Shown: one piece after another, positions 50,360-59,889 of the stretch
Numbering within the stretch: the stretch's first letter is position 1
How the letters are laid out: every line of letters starts with the position of its first letter
Source: Deltaproteobacteria bacterium
GTDB lineage: Bacteria > Myxococcota_A > UBA9160 > UBA6930
DNA: 64,000 nt
Direction of reading: 5' to 3'
Assembly: GCA_029261815.1 (NCBI GenBank)
Contig: JAJDAQ010000025.1
Span: 1 to 64,000, forward strand
The notes under the pieces: generated by a model
The model's database searches: none
What the model saw: only the letters and a program-made list of their open reading frames with translations
Told to the model about the DNA's origin: nothing
Translations under genes and position numbers: made by a program

Positions 50360-51216
50360 TTCCCGGCGCAACCCTCGCCCGCCAGACGGGCAGACCAGGA
50401 CAACGCCCCCTCGAGAAGCGAAACGACCTCGGCCTTCTCGTACGCCGCGGCTTGATGCCCGAGGGCCGAGAACAGGACCCGCCCCTCCCCAATGCACCGG
50501 GACCAGACGACCGGGTGATCGCCCATCGACAGATCGTCGTCCATCCAGAGCATCTTCATGCGCGGCGAGTAGGAAGACTCGTCTACCGAGAGGAGCACGG
50601 TGAACTCTTCGCGCTCACGGACGCTCCGGTCGAATGAGTACCATTCCTCGACGTGCTGGAACGAGGCCGGCAGTCCCTGGGTCGCCGCGTGGGACGAATC
50701 CTCGACCACGACCTTCGCTTCCTGGAACTGGGGCCCCATGATATGCCCGATGAACTGGGCACCGATCAGCTCCTCGACGTACCACGTCCACTCATATGAA
50801 GGGTCTCCGCCCGAACCGTGTAGCCCGACGAAGCCTCCGCCGCCTTCGATGTAGGCGACGAGCGCATCTCGCTGTGCCGCATCGAGGACGTCCCCACTGA
50901 CGTTATGCCAGACCACGGCATCGAATCGCGCGAGCTGTTCTTCGTTGTGCACGGCGCCGTTCTCGGTGACATAGACCGACCAGCCGTTCTCGTCGGCGAG
51001 CGCCTGGAGGCGGGCGATCCCGGCCGGGATCGCCTCTTCGTGCCTGAAGCCATTCGTCTTGCTGAAGACCAGGAACGCAGGGGCTGTGAGTTCCGCCGGG
51101 AGAGTCGGCGCTTCGGTGTCCTTGTCGTCGCTTGGAAAGAACACCCGCAAGGCACCGCAGCCAGAGACCAGGACAGCCAGAAGCGCTACGGCAAGGAGGG
51201 TTCGAATGGTTCGCAT
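50356..51216 (-). CDS. ThuA-like domain lipoprotein
   Basis: 286 residues. A signal peptide ends at the lipobox LVSGC (residue about 20). The ThuA domain follows from residue about 45 (FLVFSKTNGFRHEEAIPAGIARLQALADENGW), with DAVVWHNVSGDVLDAAQRDALVAYIEGGGGFVGLHGSGGD near 100 and PVVWSRCIGEGRVLFSALGH near 235. ThuA was named for trehalose utilisation, where it works with the Gfo/Idh-type ThuB on keto-sugars. Its placement between otsAB and the cytochrome/Gfo-Idh genes is therefore telling. It overlaps the OtsAB stop by 4 bases on the opposite strand. Confidence 0.9.
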   Translation of the reverse strand: MRTIRTLLAVALLAVLVSGCGALRVFFPSDDKDTEAPTLPAELTAPAFLVFSKTNGFRHEEAIPAGIARLQALADENGWSVYVTENGAVHNEEQLARFDAVVWHNVSGDVLDAAQRDALVAYIEGGGGFVGLHGSGGDPSYEWTWYVEELIGAQFIGHIMGPQFQEAKVVVEDSSHAATQGLPASFQHVEEWYSFDRSVREREEFTVLLSVDESSYSPRMKMLWMDDDLSMGDHPVVWSRCIGEGRVLFSALGHQAAAYEKAEVVSLLEGALSWSARLAGEGCAGN

Positions 51217-51227
51217 GCAAGCTCCTT

Positions 51228-54200
51228 TCAGAGCGTAGAGACGTAGGCCACAAGGTCGCGAAGATCGTCGGGCGAGAGCGTCAAGCCCATCGGCGGCATC
51301 GCGCTCGCGGGCTCCGAGCGCGTCGCGATGGTGCGACGCGCGATCTGGACTTCTTCATCGCCAACCTTCAAGACGAGCGGATCGCCGTCAGACACCAACG
51401 TGCCCGTCACCGGCGCACCGCCGACCTGCGTGACAGTCACGGTCGCGAAACCGAAGGCCAGTTCGGCCTGCGGCAGCAACACGCTCTCGAGGATGTAGGC
51501 TGCATTGCGACGTTCGGCGATCCCGGCAAGGTCCGGGCCCGCGCTCGCGCCGTGCCCGCCACCGCCATGGCAGCGGCGACAGTCGCCGTTCGACTCGAAG
51601 ACGGCCTTTCCGGCGACCGGGTCACCGCCGGCCAGCGCCCACGCGCGGTCGGTCACAAGATCGCCCGTGCTCGTGAGCGCGTTGACACGACCCACAAGGG
51701 CCGGATTGCCCGCTTCGCGGACCGCGCCCAGCAGTTCGAGCTTGAGCGCCGCTGGAAGCGTGCCCTTCTCCCATGCCGCCACATCACGCTTGAGGAGTCC
51801 GGCCCCTCCGTGGGGAGCCAACATGCCGGCGAGCGTGATCGCGCGTTGCCGTTCCGCCGTCGTGGCGCCGCTCCCCAGTCCCTTCAGCGAGGCCAGCGCG
51901 CGCACCGGGTCGGTGGCGGCCAACGCGTCCCGGGCAGCGATCCGCAGCGTCGCGGAATCGCTGTTCAAGGCCGTCTCGATCGCAGCAGGCAGACCGGCTC
52001 CCTGGCGCCCGGCCAGCGCACCGAGCGCGGCAGCACGCTGCGCGCCGTCCTTCGACGGGTCGGCGATGAGCGACACCAGTGCATCGTCGGCCAGCGGCAC
52101 CCGGCCAACCGCGGTCGCGATCTCGAGCGCGCGGTCGGCGAACGGCCCGGCGACCAATGCGGGGCCGTGGGTGTCCAGCGCCGCATGCACCACCGAAGGC
52201 GGGCGTTTCGTCTGCGGCCGGAACCAACCCATCGCCAGATCGCGGGGCCCCGGGGCCGCGAACTCACCAAGGGTTTCGAGGGCGAGTGCGCGCATCGCCT
52301 TCGGATTGTCTTCGTCGGCGGCATGCGCCGCGATCGCGAGCGCAGCCCCCTCCGTGCCGGCATTCCGAGCCGCACCGATGACGCGGCGGTGGAGCGCGTG
52401 CGAGGTCTGGGGGTCGTCGTCGAGAAACGGCAGCACAGTCCCGGCCAGATCCGCCAGGGCACCCATCGCGCCCGCAATCGGCCGGTCATAGATGGCGCGT
52501 GCCGCCTCGACAACGAGCAGCGGATCCTCGTCGGAGAGGAACGCAGCAATGGCGGGGTCGTTCGACCGCCGGAATTGGAGCAGGACCGCGAGACGAACCG
52601 CTCGGTCATCGTCCGCCACGCGCGCGGCTGCCGCTTCACGGTCGCCGATTCGATGCAGGGCGTACACGGCGGCATGCCGGAGCCAGGGATCGCGATCGGC
52701 CGTCCGCCCGACCAGGCCATACAGGGCGTCGACGGCCCCGGCATGGCCCAACGCACCCAACGCCTGCGCCGCAAAGAAGCGGACTCGCGGGCTCGACTCA
52801 TCGAGCCACGGGATCAAACCCTCCGCGAGCCAGGTCGCTTTCGTTTCTCCGGCGACCTTGGCGAGCTGTGCTCGGATTTCCTCGGCCTCGCCCTCGAACG
52901 CAGCCGTGTCTTCGATTCCGGCAGCCTGGAGCGCTGGTGCACCCAACTGCCCCAACCCCCAGAGCGCGTGCAGGCGCTGCAGCAGTTCGGCTTCCGAGTC
53001 CGCAAAGGCAGCGCCGAGTTCCTCGACCGCCTCTCGTTCCGCGAGTGCGAACTGCGCCCGCAACCGGACTCGTTGGTCCGCATGACCGAGGAGCGGCACC
53101 AACTCCGCATCCGACTTCGCTTCGAGCCCGCCTTGAACCAGCGCGACGACTTCTGCGATCCGCGGGTCACCGGCGGCATCTTCGTGTCGCACCGTCACGA
53201 TTTCCTGGCCACCCGCGAACTGGTTGAAGTGCGAGACGTACACGCGCCCGTCGTACCCGAACGTGACGTCGGTCGGGATCACATCGCGCAGGAAGAGGTG
53301 TTCGTCCTTCATTGTGAAGCCCGCACCAGACGGTTCGAGGGCGAAAGACCAGACCCCGGAGATCGCTGCCTGATACTTGTAGTCGCCGAGGAAGAAATGG
53401 CCGTCGTAGCGCTCGGGAAGACCGAGACCGGGGTAGTGCGCGAGGCCGGACGGCCCATCGGCCAGATGCGCGACGGGCGGAACCACCCAAGCCGGTTGCG
53501 TCTCGTGGTGCGTGTCCCACAACCGTTCGGCGACCCAGGGGCCGCGGATATAGTCGCCGACCAACGTCTGGTAGGGCATCGCCCAGCCGGTCTCGCCCCC
53601 TTCGACGAGATAGACGATGCGCGCCTTGTCGCCACCGTCACCGTTGTTGTCGCCCGTGAACAAGTTGCCGTAGGCGTCGAACGCCAGTTCCTGGGGGTTG
53701 CGCACGCCGGTGGCGAAGATTTCGAGTTCGCTGCCGTCCGGTTGCATCCGGAAGACGGCGCCGCGCCCGCCACCCATGGCGTCCTTGAGCACGCGCCCGT
53801 CCGGGGTCTTGACCCGGTAGCCGCGGTCGCCCATCGAGAAATAGATGCGGCCGTCCGGGCCCCAGACGAGTCCGTGCAGGTCATGGCCCTGCAGCGACGT
53901 CGTCACGCCATACCCGCGCGACAACGTCGACTTGGCGTCCGCGATCCCGTCGCCATCCGTGTCATCGAAGCGATAGACGCCCGGGATCTCGGTCATCCAC
54001 ACCGTGCCGTTACGAGCCAGGACGCCGGCTGCGATCCCATCGAGGCGTTCGTTGAAGCTCGCAATCACGCGCCGTTCGTCTGCGACGTCGTCGCCGTCAG
54101 TATCGAGATAGACGGTGAGATGGTCGGACCGGGCGGTGAAGGTCTCCGCCGGAACCGTGCCGTCGTCGATGTACTTCTGGTAATAGGCGTCACGGTCTTC

Positions 54201-54593
54201 AATCGACCGGGAGGCGAGGTCATCGAGGAGCCAGCGATCGTCGTGGCGTCGGTTGTCTTCGGCGCCGCCGAAGACGCGATCGCCTTCCGCCACATAGACC
54301 CGCCCGAATTCGTCGACCTCGATCGCGACCGGGGTCGACGCAGTCAGCGCCGGCGGCGACCAGCTCGCAATGGTGAAGCCTTCGCCCGCGTCGGGTTTGC
54401 ACTCCACGATCGCGCACTTTGCCATTCCGAAAACGGTGCTGGCGACGATCGGGATGAGCTGTGCGTAGGTCACGCCTTCACCGGCCTGGTCCTTGGCCCA
54501 GACCGTTGCGCCGACGATGCCGAGTCCCGCAAGCGTGACAAGAACGAGCACCGAAATAACGATCACTCGAATGAACCGACGAACGATGCTCAA
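51228..54593 (-). CDS. Membrane-anchored PVC-type haem-binding dehydrogenase-like protein
   Basis: 1121 residues. One N-terminal membrane anchor (about 10-30) is followed by a six-blade-like beta-propeller (about 75-465) with Asp-rich loops ([30 protein letters not shown]), a long HEAT-like helical repeat region (about 480-900), and a C-terminal cytochrome c domain with the CRRCH haem site near residue 1005 and a likely axial Met in [10 protein letters not shown] near 1098. This multi-domain layout is best known from Planctomycetes and Verrucomicrobia as part of sugar oxidation. The start is TTG 54593 in a TTGA overlap with the Gfo/Idh gene, so the two are coupled. Confidence 0.88.
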   Translation of the reverse strand: MSIVRRFIRVIVISVLVLVTLAGLGIVGATVWAKDQAGEGVTYAQLIPIVASTVFGMAKCAIVECKPDAGEGFTIASWSPPALTASTPVAIEVDEFGRVYVAEGDRVFGGAEDNRRHDDRWLLDDLASRSIEDRDAYYQKYIDDGTVPAETFTARSDHLTVYLDTDGDDVADERRVIASFNERLDGIAAGVLARNGTVWMTEIPGVYRFDDTDGDGIADAKSTLSRGYGVTTSLQGHDLHGLVWGPDGRIYFSMGDRGYRVKTPDGRVLKDAMGGGRGAVFRMQPDGSELEIFATGVRNPQELAFDAYGNLFTGDNNGDGGDKARIVYLVEGGETGWAMPYQTLVGDYIRGPWVAERLWDTHHETQPAWVVPPVAHLADGPSGLAHYPGLGLPERYDGHFFLGDYKYQAAISGVWSFALEPSGAGFTMKDEHLFLRDVIPTDVTFGYDGRVYVSHFNQFAGGQEIVTVRHEDAAGDPRIAEVVALVQGGLEAKSDAELVPLLGHADQRVRLRAQFALAEREAVEELGAAFADSEAELLQRLHALWGLGQLGAPALQAAGIEDTAAFEGEAEEIRAQLAKVAGETKATWLAEGLIPWLDESSPRVRFFAAQALGALGHAGAVDALYGLVGRTADRDPWLRHAAVYALHRIGDREAAAARVADDDRAVRLAVLLQFRRSNDPAIAAFLSDEDPLLVVEAARAIYDRPIAGAMGALADLAGTVLPFLDDDPQTSHALHRRVIGAARNAGTEGAALAIAAHAADEDNPKAMRALALETLGEFAAPGPRDLAMGWFRPQTKRPPSVVHAALDTHGPALVAGPFADRALEIATAVGRVPLADDALVSLIADPSKDGAQRAAALGALAGRQGAGLPAAIETALNSDSATLRIAARDALAATDPVRALASLKGLGSGATTAERQRAITLAGMLAPHGGAGLLKRDVAAWEKGTLPAALKLELLGAVREAGNPALVGRVNALTSTGDLVTDRAWALAGGDPVAGKAVFESNGDCRRCHGGGGHGASAGPDLAGIAERRNAAYILESVLLPQAELAFGFATVTVTQVGGAPVTGTLVSDGDPLVLKVGDEEVQIARRTIATRSEPASAMPPMGLTLSPDDLRDLVAYVSTL

Positions 54594-55711
54594 ACGCGCT
54601 CCCAGGTCCGACTCGCGGCCGACCGTTCGATGGCGTCGAGCACCATCTGATTCTGAAGGCCGTCACCGAAATCCGGTTTCGGCTGCGACCCCTCGGCGAG
54701 TCCAATCAAGAGATCGAGCACCGTGTGCGTGAACGTGTGCTCGTAACCGATGATGTGTCCGGGCGGCCACCATGCACGCACGTACCGATGTGCCTCGTCG
54801 GTCGCCAGGATCGTGCGGAAGCCAGAGTCCGGCCCCTGCTCCTCGTAGCACTCGAGTTCATTCATGCGTTCGAGATCGAAGACCAGACTCCCCGTCGACC
54901 CGTTGATCTCGAAGCGGTTGTAGTTCTTGCGTCCGGGCGCGAAGCGCGTGCCCTCGACGCTGCCGATCGCGCCGTTCTCGAAACGAACCAGGGCCAATGC
55001 CGCATCGTCGACATCGACGACGCCGGTTCCCGAACCATCTTCGAGGGGGCGCTCGTCAATGAAGGTCTTGAGGAGACCCGACACTTCCTGGACCTCACCC
55101 ACGAGGAAACGCGCGAGATCGAGCGAATGGGAGCCGATGTCGCCCAATGCCCCGCTGCCGGCCTTCGCCTTCTCGAGGCGCCATACCCGCGGAAACTCTG
55201 GATCCACGATCCAGTCCTGGAGATAGGTTCCGCGATAGTGGTGAATGCGACCGATCCGGCCCTCATCGATGAACCGCTTCGCGAGTTGAACCGCGGGTGC
55301 GCGTCGATAGTTGTGGCATAGCATGTGGAGGACTCCGGCCTTCTCCACGGCATCTTTCATCTGCTGCGCTTCATCGACCGAATTGGCCAATGGCTTCTCA
55401 CAGAGGATCGTCTTGCCCGCCGCCGCGGCACCCAACACCATCGGAAGGTGTGCGTTGCCGGGCGTGCAGATATCGACCACGTCGATGTCCGGCCGCGCGA
55501 CGACCTCCTCCCAGGAGGTGGCACTCTGTTCGAAGCCGAAGCGCTCAGCAGCCTTCTCGACCTCAGCGGCATTGCGGCCGCATATGACCTTCAGCACCGG
55601 TTCGTACGGCGCATCATCAAAGAACCGTGCCACCTGACGCCATGCGTTCGAGTGCGCACGGCCCATGAACTGGTAGCCAATCATCGCCACATTGAGCTTC
55701 GGTCGGGACAT
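54590..55711 (-). CDS. Gfo/Idh/MocA family oxidoreductase
   Basis: 373 residues. The Rossmann domain (about 1-125) has [19 protein letters not shown] and the [15 protein letters not shown] motif, where EKP is the family signature. The C-terminal domain has [16 protein letters not shown] near 128 and a substrate segment [18 protein letters not shown] near 190, including the conserved histidine. It is an NAD(P)-dependent sugar or cyclitol dehydrogenase, and related enzymes such as ThuB make 3-keto sugars. It is coupled to the cytochrome gene downstream, and the TIM-barrel isomerase gene starts the same strand run 18 bases upstream. The exact sugar is unknown. Confidence 0.9.
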   Translation of the reverse strand: MSRPKLNVAMIGYQFMGRAHSNAWRQVARFFDDAPYEPVLKVICGRNAAEVEKAAERFGFEQSATSWEEVVARPDIDVVDICTPGNAHLPMVLGAAAAGKTILCEKPLANSVDEAQQMKDAVEKAGVLHMLCHNYRRAPAVQLAKRFIDEGRIGRIHHYRGTYLQDWIVDPEFPRVWRLEKAKAGSGALGDIGSHSLDLARFLVGEVQEVSGLLKTFIDERPLEDGSGTGVVDVDDAALALVRFENGAIGSVEGTRFAPGRKNYNRFEINGSTGSLVFDLERMNELECYEEQGPDSGFRTILATDEAHRYVRAWWPPGHIIGYEHTFTHTVLDLLIGLAEGSQPKPDFGDGLQNQMVLDAIERSAASRTWERV

Positions 55712-55729
55712 CGGAGAGGGTCCTCTTGG

Positions 55730-56971
55730 CTAACTTCGGTAGGCCTGACGGCCCATCCCCTGCACGGGGATTCCCTGCGCCGGGAGGACCTCCTGCTGCA
55801 AGGCGTACATACACGCCGCAGCACGGTCGATGTTTCGCGAGAAGGCAATCGAACCCGCCAGGATCGGTTGAAGGGCGTCCTTGTCCTGCACGCGCGCGGG
55901 CCCGTATTCGTGCTCGACGATGAGCGGCGTTTTCGCCGGGTCGATGTCGAGCAGTTCGCGGGCCGCGAGTTGATGATCGAGCCAATCGACCGTGCGATTC
56001 TGGAGGTATGCCAGCGGGTCATGGCGGGCGGTGCCCGGGAGCTCGTGCTCGCATAGCACCGTCTGCTTGGCCCAGGCGTTTCCCTGATCAGCCGGGTTCG
56101 GCGAAGGCTTGCCATCGATCCAGTCGCCGCGCTCGATGGTCTGGCCGCCATAACCCCAGGCCGAAACGCCCTTGGAATCCACGACCTGGCCCTTCACGTG
56201 AAAACCCGAGATCAGGAAACCGTAGCCCTCGTCCTTGAGGAACTGGAAGATCGAGCGCGTATCCTGCCCCATCAACACGGCGTGCGACGGGTCGTAGTGG
56301 ATGCGCAACTGGTCTCCCACACCGTGCTTTTCACAGATGCGATGCAACGCGATCCAGGTCCCAGGCGTGTACGCGATGTTGTTGTGGAAGTTGTCGCCCG
56401 TGGTCCATCCCGGCATCGGACACTGCTCGATCCGGTACTCGAGCCCGCGAGCCTTCGCCTCTTTCAACAGCGGAATGAAACTCTGCTCGAAGTCGATCAG
56501 GTTCTCGTCCATCGACAAGGATTGGTTTCGGCCGACGAAACCGCATACCGCAGGTGCGCCGAGGAGTGCGGCGGCGTCAAATACGCGGATCATGAAGTCG
56601 TGCTTCCGCTCGCGCACCTTCGCGTTCTCGTGAAGCATGTCGTCGAAATAGCCGATGTCGGCGATCTCCACGCCGCTGGCCTTCACCGCAGCCGCGACAC
56701 GATCCGCGCGTGCCCGATCGAACGGCGCCCGCAGGTCGAGGGTGTTCGCCACCGGATCGAGCATCGCCTCCGCGGGAATGTCGGATTCATCGGGATGGAG
56801 CGCGGCGGCGAGCTGGATGCACTCGACGTCGAGTTCGGCGGCAAAATCCAGCCACTCCTCGATCGCCAGATCCGGGTCCGGATCCCGCTTCTCCCGCGGC
56901 GTCAGTTCCTGCAACGCAGCCGTCAGCACGCCTACGGGCATGAACGCGGGCTCGAACGCTTTGACGGACAT
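55730..56971 (-). CDS. Sugar phosphate isomerase/epimerase (AP-endonuclease-2 fold TIM barrel)
   Basis: 413 residues, longer than most family members. Metal ligands of the barrel are recognisable: glutamate in [12 protein letters not shown] near 190, the Asp/His pair in [12 protein letters not shown] near 230, the histidine in ISGFHVKGQ near 260 and the glutamate in PLIVEHEYG near 355. Such barrels isomerise or epimerise keto-sugars, or cleave keto-glycosides in recently described pathways. A GGAGG ribosome-binding site at 56981-56977 is paired with CCTCC at 56990-56986 in a 5-base hairpin. The gene leads the leftward run with the Gfo/Idh and cytochrome genes. Confidence 0.87.
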   Translation of the reverse strand: MSVKAFEPAFMPVGVLTAALQELTPREKRDPDPDLAIEEWLDFAAELDVECIQLAAALHPDESDIPAEAMLDPVANTLDLRAPFDRARADRVAAAVKASGVEIADIGYFDDMLHENAKVRERKHDFMIRVFDAAALLGAPAVCGFVGRNQSLSMDENLIDFEQSFIPLLKEAKARGLEYRIEQCPMPGWTTGDNFHNNIAYTPGTWIALHRICEKHGVGDQLRIHYDPSHAVLMGQDTRSIFQFLKDEGYGFLISGFHVKGQVVDSKGVSAWGYGGQTIERGDWIDGKPSPNPADQGNAWAKQTVLCEHELPGTARHDPLAYLQNRTVDWLDHQLAARELLDIDPAKTPLIVEHEYGPARVQDKDALQPILAGSIAFSRNIDRAAACMYALQQEVLPAQGIPVQGMGRQAYRS

Positions 56972-57061
56972 GGCAACCTCCGAAGGGAGGCGTCACGTTA
57001 CCACGGTCGCCGGGCCGATCGCCCCGCGCCAACGCGTCGTGAGCGCGGGGAGCAAGGCAGC

Positions 57062-58093
57062 ATGCGGGTCGCAGTGACAGGCGGAACCGGCTTCATTGGA
57101 TGGCATACGGCGAGGGCCCTGACGGCGGCCGGCCACCAGGTACGCGCGCTGGTTCGAGACGCGGAAAAAGGCGCGCGCCTGCTGGAACCGATCGGCATCG
57201 GTTCGCAGGATCGAATCACCGGCGACATGGCCGACCCCGACGCGGTCGCCCGGCTGCTCGATGGGCTTGGGCCGGACGACGGCGTCGTTCATGCCGCCGC
57301 TGCGGTTTCGGTCACGGATCCGTCGCTCGGCGCGGCGGCCTTCGCTGCCAACGAGCGCGGCGTCGAATGCGTGATTGGCCAGGCGCACGACGGCGGTGTT
57401 GGCGCCATCGTCTACGTCTCGAGCAGCATCGTACTCTTCACCCCGGGAAAGCCGACCGTCGACACTTCGCCGGTCGCACCCGCGCGCACGCACTACAGCC
57501 GATCGAAAGCCGCCAGTGAGGCATTCGTGCGCGCGCGCATGGACGCAGGCGCGCCGATCGCGGCGGTCTATCCCACCGGTGTCGTAGGGCCCGAAGACCC
57601 CGGTGCGAGCGAAAGTGTGAAGGCGTACCGCGGGTTCCTGCGCACCACGCTCCAGACTTCGGGCGGAACCCAGTTCGTCGACGTTCGCGACCTGGCGAAG
57701 CTACTCGTCGCAGCGCTGGAACAGCGCGCGACCGGCCGCGTGCTCGCGGGCGGCCACTATTTCCTTTGGGACGAATTCACGGACCTGATCGAGGAAGTCA
57801 GCGGACGCCGCCCTGGGCGAATGCGGGCACCCGGCTTTGCGCTCCGCGCGGCTGGACGCGTGTTCGATCTCGTCGCCTCGGTATCGGGGCGACGCTTTCC
57901 CATCTCGGGCGAGGGCATGGAGATCGCGACGCGCATGCGGCCGGCCACCGACTCGGCCGCCCTTGCAAAGTTGGGGATCCGCTGGCGCGACGCCCACGAC
58001 ACCCTCGCCGATCTCTACCTGGATCTGCATCACAAGGGTCGCGTTCGCGCGGAGGCCATTCCCCGGTTGGTGCGAGCGTCGGCCGCCGACTGA
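57062..58093 (+). CDS. NAD-dependent epimerase/dehydratase family protein
   Basis: 343 residues of the extended SDR group. The N-terminal cofactor motif MRVAVTGGTGFIGWHTARALTAAGHQVRALVRD is near 1-33. The serine of the catalytic set is in YVSSSIVLFTPG near 118 and the Tyr-x-x-x-Lys pair is in HYSRSKAASE near 143. It acts on nucleotide sugars or similar alcohols; the substrate is not evident. The start ATG 57062 follows GGGGAG. It is divergent from the TIM-barrel gene with 90 bases between the starts, and convergent with the crotonase gene. Confidence 0.87.
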   Translation: MRVAVTGGTGFIGWHTARALTAAGHQVRALVRDAEKGARLLEPIGIGSQDRITGDMADPDAVARLLDGLGPDDGVVHAAAAVSVTDPSLGAAAFAANERGVECVIGQAHDGGVGAIVYVSSSIVLFTPGKPTVDTSPVAPARTHYSRSKAASEAFVRARMDAGAPIAAVYPTGVVGPEDPGASESVKAYRGFLRTTLQTSGGTQFVDVRDLAKLLVAALEQRATGRVLAGGHYFLWDEFTDLIEEVSGRRPGRMRAPGFALRAAGRVFDLVASVSGRRFPISGEGMEIATRMRPATDSAALAKLGIRWRDAHDTLADLYLDLHHKGRVRAEAIPRLVRASAAD

Positions 58094-58111
58094 TCCGCCG
58101 ACCGAGGCGCC

Positions 58112-58894
58112 CTACTTTCGAAACTGCTTGAAGTCCGGCGTCCGCTTTTCCATGAAGGCCTTCACGGCCTCGATGTTCTCGGGAGATCCCGCGAGTTCCA
58201 TCATGCGTTCGTCTTCGATCTTGCGCGCAGCTTCGATGCCGGCATGGTGCGCGACCTGGAGTGTTTGCTTGATGGCGCGCAGTGCCGACACCGGCCACTG
58301 CGCCATCTCGCGCGCCTTCGCCAGTGTCGCACCCAGCACTTCGTCGTCCGGCAGCTTTCGCGCCGCCATTCCGAGTTCGACCGCACGATCGGCGTCGATC
58401 CACTCGGCCGTGAACATCAACTCTGCCGCGCGCTGTCGGCCAATGTTGGCCTGCAGCGTGTAGCTGCTCGCGATCTCCGGAACGAGTCCCAGGTTTGCGA
58501 ACGGGAAGCGCATCTTCAGGCTCTCGCCCACGTAGACCACATCGCACGCGAGCGTGATGGTGGCCCCACCACCGACGGCGGAGCCCTGTGCGGCGGCCAG
58601 CAAGGGCTTGTCGAAAGCAAAGATCTCTTCCACACAGTGGAAGAAACCGCTGGCATGGCCGTCCTTGCGCGGCGGGCGGTCGCCACCGCCGAACGATGCC
58701 AGGTCGACACCGGAGGAGAAGTGTCCGCCGGCACCGGTCAGCACGACCACGGCCACGGCCGGATCGTTGCGGGCTTCGGTCAAGGCGTCCGCAAGTCCGT
58801 CCCATTGGTCTTCGTCGAACGCATTGCGCCGTTCCGGCCGGTTCAAGGTAAGGAGGAGAACGCCGTCGTCGTCGAGTTCGTGGAGGGGGCTCAT
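58112..58894 (-). CDS. Enoyl-CoA hydratase/isomerase family protein
   Basis: 260 residues. Crotonase features are LTLNRPERRNAFDEDQW, the oxyanion-hole block GGHFSSGVDLASFGG near 58, QGSAVGGGATITLACDV near 103 and the catalytic-region NLGLVPEIASSY near 135. It is probably a hydratase, as the Pro-Glu pair is intact. The gene lies on the opposite strand to the epimerase, 18 bases from its 3' end, and 42 bases downstream of the second TIM-barrel gene. Its relation to the sugar genes around it is unclear. Confidence 0.88.
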   Translation of the reverse strand: MSPLHELDDDGVLLLTLNRPERRNAFDEDQWDGLADALTEARNDPAVAVVVLTGAGGHFSSGVDLASFGGGDRPPRKDGHASGFFHCVEEIFAFDKPLLAAAQGSAVGGGATITLACDVVYVGESLKMRFPFANLGLVPEIASSYTLQANIGRQRAAELMFTAEWIDADRAVELGMAARKLPDDEVLGATLAKAREMAQWPVSALRAIKQTLQVAHHAGIEAARKIEDERMMELAGSPENIEAVKAFMEKRTPDFKQFRK

Positions 58895-58936
58895 GGCGGC
58901 AGGGTGGCCGATCTGGGTCGCGCAGGAAAGGCCGCG

Positions 58937-59794
58937 CTAGCCCGCGTGCTCGCTCCACTGCGCCTTCATGAAGGCGAGGCCGTCCCGGGCGAGTTGCTCC
59001 TCGCTCTCGAACATCGGCCGCCAGATCTTGGTGGCCGCGGCCAGACTGGGCAGCAGTCCCCCGAATGCTTCGATCGTGAGCCAGCCGTCGTAGCCGATTG
59101 CGGCCAATGCCTGGAAGGTCTCGGTCCAACGCACCTGGCCCGCGCCTGGCGTTCCGCGGTCGTTCTCGGAGATGTGGACGTGACGGATCGCATCACCGGT
59201 TGCCCGAATCGCTTCCGCGGCGGACTTCTCTTCGATGTTGGCGTGGAAGGTGTCGTAGTGAACGCCCACGTTCGGGGCGCCCACGTCGCGCACGTAGCGC
59301 AGCGTGTCGGCCGAGCAGTTCAACAGGTAGATCTCGAAGCGATTCAGGAACTCGAATGCGAGGCTGACGTCGCGCGTGGCCGCATGGGTTGCCACCTCCT
59401 GCATGACGTCGACACTCCGGCTCCACTCGTCTGGAGTGGGGCCCGCTCCCGAGAACTCGCCGATCGCGGCGTAGAGCGGACCGCCAAGGACGCGCCCACC
59501 CGCGGCCGCGCACGCGTCCACGGCCTGGGTCAGATGGGCGACGGCGGCACGGCGCACGGCGGCATCGGGCGAGATCGGGTCTGCGTCCGCCGGGCAAACG
59601 GTCACGCCCGTGCGCTCCAGGCCCATGTCGTCCAACCGTGCGCCCATCGCCGCGAACGCGTCGGGGTCAACGGTTCCCATGATGGGCAGTTCGAGTCCGT
59701 CGAATCCCATGGCGCGAAGGCGCTCATAGAGCGGTAGATGCGCCTCGTCGGTGGGCGCATCCGTCCACAGGAACAGGTTCATGCCGAATTTCAT
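58937..59794 (-). CDS. Sugar epimerase/isomerase, TIM barrel (tagatose-3-epimerase-like)
   Basis: 285 residues, standard length for the D-tagatose/D-psicose 3-epimerase and IolE group. Ligand segments are LAFEFLNRFE near 145 (Glu), GVHYDTFHANIEE near 175 (Asp, His), HVHISENDRGTPGAG near 205 (His plus the sugar-binding Glu-Asn and Arg) and LTIEAFGG near 240 (Glu). The SENDRGTPG element is characteristic of the 3-epimerase group. It probably interconverts free keto-sugars or keto-cyclitols. It is divergent from the MFS sugar-transporter gene, with 95 bases between, which suggests that both serve the same substrate. Confidence 0.88.
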   Translation of the reverse strand: MKFGMNLFLWTDAPTDEAHLPLYERLRAMGFDGLELPIMGTVDPDAFAAMGARLDDMGLERTGVTVCPADADPISPDAAVRRAAVAHLTQAVDACAAAGGRVLGGPLYAAIGEFSGAGPTPDEWSRSVDVMQEVATHAATRDVSLAFEFLNRFEIYLLNCSADTLRYVRDVGAPNVGVHYDTFHANIEEKSAAEAIRATGDAIRHVHISENDRGTPGAGQVRWTETFQALAAIGYDGWLTIEAFGGLLPSLAAATKIWRPMFESEEQLARDGLAFMKAQWSEHAG

Positions 59795-59889
59795 GGAGCC
59801 TCCAGGACCGCCCAGGATACAGAGCGCGGCCCGATTCGCGGCGATTGCTTTCTTGCTGTGCGCCGCACCACACCCGTATGCTGCGAACC

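Noticed and set aside
51132-54650. An open frame of more than 1100 codons on the plus strand
   Set aside because: It runs fully antisense to the cytochrome gene, which has clear domain signatures. Long antisense frames are expected in DNA this GC-rich, and the translation has no recognisable fold.
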